Below are positions 56,045 to 64,000 of a stretch of DNA of 64,000 bases, piece after piece. A model generated the notes under the pieces. That model was given only the letters and a program-made list of their open reading frames with translations, was not told the origin of the DNA and did not search any database. The position numbers and the translations under genes were made by a program. The stretch is from Polyporus tsugae (taxonomy: Eukaryota > Basidiomycota > Agaricomycetes > Polyporales > Polyporaceae): assembly GCA_024305745.1 (NCBI GenBank), contig JAHRBS010000012.1, forward strand, positions 439,001 to 503,000, in the 5' to 3' direction. Within the stretch, counting starts at the first letter, position 1, and each line of letters starts with the position of its first letter.

Positions 56045-59000
56045 ATGCCGGGTCCAGGAGCGCACAGAAACAACCGCCAGAGAAACAGAACGTCCACAGC
56101 AAACGGGACAACCTCTGCATTTAACCTGCCTGACGGATTTTTCGCGGACTTCGACCACGCCGCAACATGGAGCATTATGGTGGAATACCTATGCGATTAT
56201 TTTGAATTGCCAGGTGCGTTTTACATGCTGAGAATACGCGGGAACATGTGCTCGTTGCGAGGAGGGCGGACGCATGTGCTGAGTGTCTAGTCTCGAAACC
56301 AGGCATTTTGGAATACATACAGGAGAGGAAAACGGAAGCTTCACGCATCGCGACGCGTCAACTTCCCGCTCAACCTGGTCCGCGTCAAGCCTTGACTGAG
56401 GCTGCACGCGTAGACGGGCGTACTCCTGTCGCACGAACTCTCTCCAGGCTACGTTGGCTATGTGCGGGCCTCGCAACGACCTTAGACTATCGCTGCGGAG
56501 AAACCGATGTTTACGCGGTGAAGAAAGCTTTGGAAATGAACCAGATACCCCAGATTCAAGTTCATAGAGGAGGAGAGTCTTTGGAGAGGCGCCTTTCCTT
56601 GAAGACAATAGGCCTACAAGCCTTTCCCCGCTCTAGATTGACGCCTTTCCAAAGCCTTTCCATCCTGGTGAAACTTTGATGAAAAAGGTCGCATTCAAGC
56701 CTATCCATCGACTCTCCATGAAGAGGAATCGTTGATGTCTACGCACTGCTAGTGTCTGCGCAAGGCGGCGCTCGAGAGCGCGAATATAAGCATCAAGTGC
56801 TAGCAGCTTTCACCTTGTATGGCGCGTAGGGTTGTTTTCTTCACCGCCACAGATGGCGATATTACTTACGCCCATGCATGTAGCCTGCTGTTGCAAGGAT
56901 TGAGTTTGCGCCACCGATGCACCCATCTGCGTGCGCGCCCAAAGTTTGATGCGGGTCCCTCGCGAAGACGTCATGGAGGTGAACGTTGGTGTCTCGCGTC
57001 GCAATAATGAGCGCAAGGACTCGCGAGCGGACGAGGTGACATTCACTAGATGTTTTGGAACATGACCTCTTCTCGCTGTCTTCCCGCCTTGGGTCGTGTG
57101 CCAAACGGCAGGCTCCCGAGACTAACGCAACACTGCTTGAAGCTATTGCAATGGTCCTTAGTACTTACTATGAAAAATCTAGACCTTGGGACGCGGAGCG
57201 GACTGAAGAAGGTCCACACCAACTTCAGCGACATCTATAAGAAGCTCGACTCCGCCTACATCGGTGCACAACGGCGAGGGAATGAGAAACTCATGGGCGG
57301 CATCGTTGGCATATGGGCGAAGATGTGCGCAGACGCGATCCTGAGGGACAAGCTCTTCCACGAAGGTGCATGCATTAATGCATCCGGTTTAGCGATTGAC
57401 AACTTCTAACGCCCCATTCTATAGGACTGCTCTCGAAGATCATGCCTCTTCTCGAGTATGATTCGACGCGTCATATGGCACTGAACGCGCTTTCAGTGGT
57501 CACGCATCATGGCGGCCAAGTCGCCCGCCGGGAGATTGCGCGGAAGAACCCCGTCCTCGTCCGCCTCATCGAAGCGCACCCTGACGATGCAAAGGTCATG
57601 GAGCTCGCAACGGTCACAATGGCGCACACAACAAGCGCAGTCCTCTCCGTCGAGGACCCGCCAGACAAGGGGCTTGTTAAGGAGATCCAAGTCCATCCAG
57701 TGCTCAAAGTGACCGTGGAGAACGTCCGGAAACCGAATGCGACCCATTATATGATCGATCATGCACTCAGTCTTCTGACGAGCGCGACGCAACACTGTCC
57801 GCAAGACTGCAAGGCGACGCCTCAGATGCTCACCCTCCTCGTCTCATGCCTCCGGAGCGCGAACCTGACCGCACGGTGCACGGCGTTAGGCGGCCTCATC
57901 CGTCTCACCGCGAACGAGTCCGAGCCCGACAGGCAGAACTTCGACCCGCAGCGGATAGTTGCTGCCGTGCGGCGTGGGTTCTCCGAGAACCTCTCAGACC
58001 TCATGATGGACTATGGCCCGGAGCGCTGCGACACGACGCTGACAATCAAGAGCACGGTCGACTACCAAAACGCGATGATGCGCTGTGCACGGGACAAGGA
58101 CCTGCACACTCTCGGGCGCACGCTCGCGATGCTCATCCAGCGGACCGAATTCGCGATCGCGGAGGGCATGTTCCAAGCGGAGGGCGCGGGCGGGCAGTGG
58201 GAGAGCTTGGATGTCGGGCTGCCGTTCACGATGTGGACGGACGCGCTGCCGCACTGCTCGCAGGCGCTCCGCGCGAGGGGCGCACCAGCGGACCTTGACG
58301 CCCAGTCAAAACGCCCTCGGGATCGGTGGAGAATGGTGGAGATAATGTATTAGACGCCTGAAATCGGTGGAGAACCGTCGGAATAAACACAACGCAAGCG
58401 CTTATCGTAGCCACTTGCACACGACTACCATCATGCGCCATCGACAGAGTTCTCTGCGCGCTCTCTGTCCTCATGAACGCCAGGAAACCCTTGAGATAAT
58501 TACGTAGATGCTGTGCTGGACTCAGGCTGGACTGCAGCATATTTGCATATGTGTGCTTGCATTCTGCGATTGGACTTGTCGACGTCGAGCTTGACATCAA
58601 GTTGCCCTCTCACCCGCATCTCTGTCCTGTCGCGATACACTAGCTTTTCACAAACTTCCTTGGCTTTCCACTCGGACTACATTATGGCAGCCTTGCCTAT
58701 ATTTGATACCCACCAATGTAAGTACCGGCCCTACACGTTCCTCTAGTATGCCGCAGAGGCGACTCTCACCTGGCAGCTCCACCACTCCCACAACCACCCA
58801 GCGAATATTCCTGTAGAATCTGGCTATTAGGGCTGTCTAGGTTTAGATGAACATTTGTGTCCAAGAACACCTGGATTCGGCACGAGGACTTCCGCTGTCG
58901 AAGAGCATGAAGAGAGCGGTACGTTATTTCTCTCAACACGCCTCCCATTCCCGCCATCAGTTCCTCCCGCGTCATCCCCTCAGCCTACTTTCTCGACTCC

Positions 59001-61156
59001 TGAGCTAGTGGTGCACAGTACAAGCGTCAACCCGGCCGAAGGAGTCGAGCCTGTTGGCCGCTACTGGAGACTCTCGCCGTTGGGAGGCGCTAGCCTCACC
59101 CCAAGTGTGCGTGTACTATGGACGACCTCCCAGTAAGTACACTTCTATTCTCCATTCATTTCCCTGCTCCATCTCTCCCCCACATGGAAACTGTTACCTC
59201 TAAGGTACCAGTGACATCCGAAGCCTTGAACTCACGCACTGCTCCTAGTATTACCACCTCCGAGGCGACTCGCATTGTGGCCGCCGTCCTTCCCCAGATC
59301 CCTGTTCCCAAACCACTGTGAGTATTATACACATCTTCCCGGGGTGCAAGCACTGACTCGGTTGCGCGCCGCTCCTCAGGCTCTCACACGGTAGACGGCA
59401 GAGTGACAACTGCTGGCAGTGTCGGATCCATCCCATATGCCCTCTACCCACCGAGGCTCCGCCGCAACCGTGACTGCCACCGCCTCAAGGTGCATCCAAC
59501 CTCTTCGAAGAGTGTATTCCCGCTGATTTTCTGCCTTGGCAAGCGTTCCGGGCGGAGGCACTGCCAGGCATCAGGTAAGCTGTCTTTAGGTTGATCGTCT
59601 CAAGTTTGCGGTGGTAACTCTTTTTCTTCAAACAGACTCAGTAGGATGTCGCAAAGGAGCGCGCCGGATAGCTGGTACGTTCGGTCCAAGACGCGGTGGT
59701 GCGCAGGTCACGGTGCACTTCTTTCGAGCCCCGTATAGTACTACAGTGGATAGATGTAGCGTACATGTATCGTGGCAGCTGTATCTAGTCCCAATAGATT
59801 TTCATGTTCCATGCCATAATTCCGACAGATTCCCAGCATTTTCGGCTGCACGTGAGCAGAGCGAGGGACTACGCTGCATGATTCAACGTGATTGGTGGAT
59901 TTCATCGAGTCTGGTCGAGATCACATCGCGGCGTCAAAATATCTGGCGGGTTCATGAGGCATTGCGTGAGTTTGTCTCACTTTCACCAAAAGCTACGAGA
60001 TCGGTCGAGAAAATCACCGGCTGCTCCCTTTCTCCATAGATCTCGGCCGTTCTCGAGAGCGTTTTGACTGGGCTTGACGCGGCAGACGTGCTCGACCTCA
60101 AGTACTACATCATCCGCTCCCCGATCCCCGACGCGATCGCGCAGGGGCAGCGGGCGGTGGCGCGGAACCCGGACCTCGCGTACGCGTACTACGCGATCTC
60201 GATGGGTGCCGACCACGAGCAGGGCCTGCGCGCGGTGAAGAAGGGCTTAAGGTGTAGGGGCACGACGCCATTCGTGCGCAACTACATGCTGTGGCGCGCG
60301 GTGGAGCACGCGGGTGACCTCGGCGTGAGCGTGCTGCAGGACGCGAAGACGGGCGAGGCCAGCCACGCGGAGGGCGTCGCGTTCTTGATGTCGGCGTGGG
60401 AGGACGCGAAGACGTTCACGGCTGAGGCGCCCCCGGATAACAGGCACATGCAAACGATCTTGAACTGGTACATCATCTTGACCATTGCGATCAAAGGCCC
60501 GGAGTTGAGCGAGGATTTGAGGGAGCTCGCGGTACATCTCAGCATTCTATACTTGATTTTTCGTGTCTGGTCTGACTTGGTGCATGTAGGTCGCGAAGCG
60601 GAAGCTCGATACTTCCATACAATTCATGAACACGCTCGGGTTCGCGATCAAGAAGACGCAGATGCGTCTCGCGCGAGAGATGGTGCTCAGCCTCTACCCG
60701 AAGGCGGTCGACGAGTGGGGTTCGTGGATCAAGCATTTCGATGAGCTCGACGCGCGCACGGATAACCGCCAGCCGATCTCGTCGACGCAGGCTGACGACG
60801 ACCTCGCAGCGTGGCTCGAGAACATGAAGCTCGAGGACGGAACCGAGGACACCAGGCACCGTGAATGCACCCACCCGAAGATCAGCGTGAACAACGTCAC
60901 GCTGTACAGGTGCTCGTGGTGCGGGAACCCCAGTGCAGTGTTAAGGAAGTGCGGAGGGTGTGGGAAGACGAGGTATGTCCTCCGCTCGCGGCAACTGATG
61001 AAACACGCTGAATGTTGAATGCGCGGTAGGTATTGCGATGGCCACTGCCAGAAGAAGCACTGGTCTGAGCACAGAGTCGACTGCAAGGGAAAGTGGAAAA
61101 CCCGATATCTCTGTATAATAGCTCTATCATCTTGTACTTCATACCCTGCATACTGA
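56045..61156 (+). CDS. MYND zinc-finger protein with helical-repeat body, split by a transposon
   Basis: A conserved-looking basidiomycete protein of about 730 residues once the element is ignored. Exon 1 gives FNLPDGFFADFDHAATWSIM then YLCDYFELP. After an intron of about 970 nt it resumes DLGTRSGLKKVHTNFSDIY, then GGIVGIWAKMCADAILRDKL. The ARM-like section follows (HMALNALSVVTHHGGQVARR and LLTSATQHCPQDCKATPQML). The coding exon is interrupted after ALRARGAPADLDA by the element at 58,301-60,072 and continues in frame with ADVLDLKYYIIRSPIPDAIA, DLAYAYYAISMGAD and IKKTQMRLAREMVLSLYP. It ends in a MYND finger: CSWCGNPSAVLRKCGGCGKT-RYCDGHCQKKHWSEHRVDC. Unless the insert is spliced or excised, the protein is truncated before the MYND finger. 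Function unknown; MYND fingers bind proline-rich peptides. Confidence 0.8.
58301..60072. mobile_element. TIR DNA transposon (1,772 bp) inserted in the MYND gene
   Basis: The ends are perfect 14-bp inverted repeats (CCCAGTCAAAACGC ... GCGTTTTGACTGGG). The flanks repeat CTTGACG (58,294-58,300 and 60,073-60,079), a 7-bp target-site duplication that can also be read as 8 bp (CTTGACGC) if the repeat ends are shifted by one. Removing the element and one repeat rejoins the host exon in frame (ADLDA-ADVLD), which fixes the boundaries. Subterminal motifs such as ATCGGTGGAGAA recur inside the left end. No transposase motif was seen, so it is probably non-autonomous. Superfamily is open: TSD length allows hAT-, Zisupton/KDZ- or MULE-type elements. 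Confidence 0.88.
58684..59136 (+). CDS. Cargo ORF of the transposon, unknown product
   Basis: ATG at 58,684 opens MAALPIFDTHQ. A GTAAGT donor and a CTAG acceptor near 58,837 join this to CLDEHLCPRTPGFGTRTSAV, EEHEES and, if the next possible intron is retained, VPPASSPQPTFSTPELVVHS then GVEPVGRYWRLSPLGGASL. Further donors (GTAAGTACA 59,138, GTGAGTATT about 59,318, GTAAGCTG about 59,577) suggest more exons to about 59,700, but the frame is not kept in any model I tried. I recognise no domain. It could be a decayed transposase gene, a captured host gene or chance. Confidence 0.35.
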
Positions 61157-61402
61157 CCTGCATAATCTATCTTGAGACACTTGGTATAAGGGTGTCGAAG
61201 TTGATCCTCGCAAGCAGCGTTTATCAGTCTGGCACGTTGTATCAACCTACAGGTGAGGCTTTGCATACGTTCACAAGCTCGAACGTAACGGTCTGAACCG
61301 CTGGATCATGCCGGCCACAGAATACGCTAGCATTCTTGCCCTATCCATCCTGCATCCACTCTTGTCCATAGCCCGAAATCGTAGCAACGTGCTGTCCTAT
61401 GG

Positions 61403-62041
61403 TCAGGGAGAGAAACCCATCCCGCCGTGGTATTCACGCAGCCCATTGGGATACTGCTTCCACCCCCCGCCACCCGGCAAGAACACCGTAACATACTCGT
61501 CCGCCGCCTCGAGCCGGTACCCGGGCCCCAGGCACTGGGTCAACGCGCACGCCAGCTCGCCGTGCCCCGCGAACAGCAGCGACGTCTCCTGCAAAACGAT
61601 GCCGATGTCGGTCCTACCGAGCTTGTCAGCTACCGCCCGCCCCTGCCTGCCACACCGAACGGGGCGCACTCACCTCCCATTCCGGTCCTTGGCCTTGAAC
61701 GCGAGGCGGAGGCGCTCGAACTCGGCAGGGCGGTCGCGGAACTCAGCCTGGAGGAGCGCGAAGAAGTGCGCCTGCGCGTCCTTGCTCGTCTGCGCGAGCG
61801 CGCCTGTCCAGATCTCGCTGAATGCGAGCGCGTTCTCGGAGCGCGGGTCCGGCAGCGTGACGACCGGCGGGAGGTCGTCTTCCCACGAGTTTCGTCGCGG
61901 TCGGGTGCCCGTCCTGGCCCAGCTGAAAGGGAAGAGGGGGGACAGCGGCTGGAAGGACATCCGGGGTGTGCGTTGGGGGTCGACGGGCTTCTTTGCGGAG
62001 CTGCGCGTGTGCGGCTCATGGGCGTTTGTGTCCATGTCCAT
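61403..62041 (-). CDS. Conserved-looking protein of unknown function
   Basis: Two exons joined by an intron of about 55 nt (donor after AATGGGAG, acceptor CTCGGTAG) that gives KAKDRNGR-TDIGIVLQETS. The N terminus is basic and Pro-rich (PQRTPRMSFQPLSPLFPFSW, TGTRPRRNSWEDDLPPVVTL). The body is helical (ALAFSEIWTGALAQTSKDAQ, HFFALLQAEFRDRPAEFERL), then LLFAGHGELACALTQCLGPG, LEAADEYVTVFLPGGG and a short C terminus. About 195 residues. I do not recognise the family. The regular codon usage and clean intron argue for a real gene. Neighbours are the MYND gene (convergent) and CIA1 (same strand, downstream). Confidence 0.65.
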
Positions 62042-62379
62042 TGTGGGATGTGTGTGCGAAGGAGGGTACGAAGGTCAAATGGGTGATTGGTGTAGGGCGT
62101 AGTACCATGGCCGTATTTATACAGAAGGGGAGCGGCGCAAAGACGATTGAGCAGGAACGGAACATTGGCCGCGTGTGGCTCGAGTGTTGAGTCCAGTGGC
62201 AGGATGCCAATGCGGGACAAAGGAGACACAACGTGCTGCGGCGGTGGCGAGCTTTCTTCAGCGAAGGTACAGCGAATCACTGTAGGTTCGCCAGCATAAA
62301 GGCCAGCTGTTCTATTGTCTTACAACACAGCAGAGACTTCTTACGTTACCTGTACTACAACCATCGGTGCCAGAAGGCA
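62042..62379. other. Intergenic region between CIA1 and the unknown gene
   Basis: About 340 nt. It contains a TATAAATACGG-type element (minus strand, near 62,110-62,120) suited to the promoter of the gene ending at 61,403. Nothing else recognised. Confidence 0.5.
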
Positions 62380-63722
62380 CTACGATGGCACCACCCTCCA
62401 CACCCTCACCACTCCGTCATCGCCAGTGGTGGCAAACAGGTCCTCGAAGCCCTTTCTTGGACACCAGACGACGCTATTGATGTCGTGTATGTCGTGCCCA
62501 TTCGACACCTTCGCGACGATCCTACGCACAACCGTTTTCCGACTTGGATCCTTCGCGCTAGGAGCGACCTGGAGACGCGAGGTCCTCAGCGCGTAGAACA
62601 AACACAAGAGCTCATGCCACTCACCCCGAGCTCCCATACGTTGATGATCCCGTCCCCACCAGTACTCGCGAGCCACCCAAGACTTCCAGCATCACCAGAG
62701 TCAACGGGTTTCCCAGGGCTCCAACTGATCGAGTAGACGCTCCGCTCGTGTCCCTCGAGCGTATCTACGTGCTCCCATTTATGTTCCTGGACCCGCTCCC
62801 ATATGCGAATAGTCGCGTCGTCAGACGAGGAGGCGAGGAAACGGCCATCGGGGGAGAACGCGAGGGCCCAAACGGTGGATGCATGTCCGGAGAGGGTTTG
62901 GAAGCAGTACCAGTCCTCTTGCGGGTCGTCGATGTAGAGCTTTATCGTGTCATCGTAGGAGGCGGATGCGAGGATCTGCGCTGGGTGACCGGTTGAGAGA
63001 TTGCGCAGGGGTGGGCTGAGTAGATGAAGGAGGCGGGCGACTGACCTCCTCAGTCGGATGCCATGCGACAGCCTTGACGTCTTGCGTGTGCTCCATGAGC
63101 ACGCCCATGCACTCGAAGTCATGATCGGGATGGACTGAAAACTCGGGGGTATGGGCACCTCCAACCATCGCGCGGAAAGGATGCGAGGACGACGCACCTT
63201 CCCATATCCACACCGTTTTGTCGCGGCTACAGCTCGCCAGGAGGTTCCCCGAGCTCGAATATGCCACGCTCTTGCACTCCGTCTCGTGGCCTTCGAGCAA
63301 GCTCATGCATTCCCACTCGCCTGCAGGGTTGAATGCGCCCTCGTCATTATCGCCGTCTCCCTCCTGCGCCCACACGCCAATATTGGAGTCGAACGAGGCC
63401 GTCGCGAACGTGGTGCCTGAGGGGGACCATGCGACCGCGCGTACGGTCTTCGCATGCCCCGTCGGAATGGTGGTGATATGTGCGAACTTCAAAGACTGCC
63501 GCCCGGGTGCATCGGGGTCCGAGGAGGCGGAGTAGGTGTAGAGCCTGACGTTCTTGTCGGCTGAGCAGGAGGTGAGGATGGGTTTGGTCGGATTCCACGC
63601 GACATGCCATGCGCGGTCTTCGTGGCCTGGGCGAAGAGAGTCATTCATTTCAGTTTGATTTTGCAGAACATGTGCGGACCTTCCAGCTGGGCAACGGGCT
63701 GTATTGTAAATTTCTGATCCAT
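62380..63722 (-). CDS. CIA1: Cytosolic Fe-S assembly WD40 protein (Cia1/CIAO1)
   Basis: A seven-bladed WD40 protein of the CIA targeting complex that hands Fe-S clusters to cytosolic and nuclear apoproteins. Exon 1 starts MDQKFTIQPVAQLEG (63,722) and joins to HEDRAWHVAWNPTKPILTSC. Repeats follow: GHAKTVRAVAWSPSG, GHETECKSVAYSSSGNLLAS, EHTQDVKAVAWHPTEE-ILAS, YDDTIKLYIDDPQEDWYCFQ, GHASTVWALAFSPDGRFLAS and GHERSVYSISWSPG. The last blade ends DGVVRVWRVVPS. The order and loops fit CIAO1 rather than other WD40 proteins. I prefer the start at 63,722 over MNDSLRPG at 63,648, because it supplies the first blade strand and a clean GT-AG intron. About 400 residues. Confidence 0.92.
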
Positions 63723-63747
63723 GTACGGCCAGGGCTCAGTGGTGTCG

Positions 63748-63772
63748 AGGGAGGAAGAGGGAGATGAGGAGG

Positions 63773-63804
<32 letters not shown>

Positions 63805-63822
63805 AGCGGAGGAGGACGGGAA
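63748..63822. repeat. GGA/GAG purine-rich tract upstream of CIA1
   Basis: About 75 nt of almost pure purine with GAGGAG units. It reads CCTCCT on the CIA1 strand directly upstream of its ATG, like the pyrimidine-rich leaders of many fungal genes. Confidence 0.8.
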
Positions 63823-64000
63823 GATCAGTACAGTATTCGTAACAAATTTGTAAAGTAACTTATTCTTATTCGGTGCGTATCTATACGATTACGTTACATG
63901 CATACTATTGGCCGGTGTATCTACATAAGTGGGATCTCGATCCCATTAATGTCATCGTTTCTACTGCCGGGCCGCCTCACTGGCCGGCTCAACCATCGAC
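63823..64000. other. Right edge of the window, nothing recognised
   Basis: Short stretch beyond the CIA1 promoter; no ORF or RNA gene was seen. Confidence 0.5.

Noticed and set aside
58301..60072. Treating the element as an ordinary intron of the MYND gene
   Set aside because: The boundaries lack GT...AG, while inverted repeats and a target-site duplication are exact; insertion explains them better.
1..64000. CRISPR arrays, bacterial operons, prophage or viral genes
   Set aside because: No direct-repeat/spacer arrays or phage/viral genes; intron-rich fungal gene structure throughout.

Overview
This window is nuclear DNA of a filamentous basidiomycete, most likely an Agaricomycete (polypore or mushroom lineage). 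The evidence is GC-rich coding sequence, genes split by many 45-65 nt GT-AG introns, tightly packed genes on both strands, and a gene set typical of such fungi (SIN3, MYND/ARM-like protein, GH18 chitinases, CBM19-like and BAS2-like secreted proteins, HAM1-like protein, DUF4336, weak F-box proteins). No bacterial operon logic applies. Coordinates below run from start codon to stop codon and include introns.

Left part (1-15 kb): an APH-like kinase relic, a decayed and an intact NAD(P)-binding (NmrA-like) paralogue flanking an aldo/keto reductase, tRNA-Thr, MED22, a GH18 chitinase with one in-frame stop, a two-module BAS2-like secreted protein, a DUF4336 relic and an epoxide-hydrolase-like enzyme. 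Middle (15-36 kb): a USP-type deubiquitinase, a secreted CBM19-like protein, ATP synthase subunit f, tRNA-Asn with an intron, serine hydroxymethyltransferase, a carboxylesterase-like protein lacking the catalytic serine, an F-box-like protein and SRP19. Right part (36-64 kb): intact DUF4336 gene, second BAS2-like gene, SIN3, a 4EHP-type eIF4E, an intact GH18 chitinase, a HAM1-like protein, histidinol-phosphate aminotransferase, a MYND zinc-finger gene split by a transposon, an unknown protein, and the Fe-S assembly WD40 protein CIA1/CIAO1.

Two structural stories stand out. First, the segment about 9.95-12.8 kb (BAS2-like gene plus DUF4336 relic, minus strand) is an inverted, diverged copy of about 35.9-39.0 kb (intact DUF4336 plus BAS2-like gene, plus strand). 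A GH18 gene lies outside each arm in the matching orientation. Second, a 1,772-bp element with perfect 14-bp terminal inverted repeats and a 7-bp target-site duplication sits inside a coding exon of the MYND gene. It carries splice-site-bearing cargo but no transposase that I recognise.

Most of the other genes are housekeeping: transcription (SIN3, MED22), translation and protein targeting (4EHP, SRP19, two tRNAs), mitochondria and metabolism (ATP17, SHMT, HIS5, CIA1) and protein turnover (USP). They share no single pathway. The accessory, secreted and decayed genes cluster around the inverted duplication. No CRISPR, phage or virus sequence was seen.
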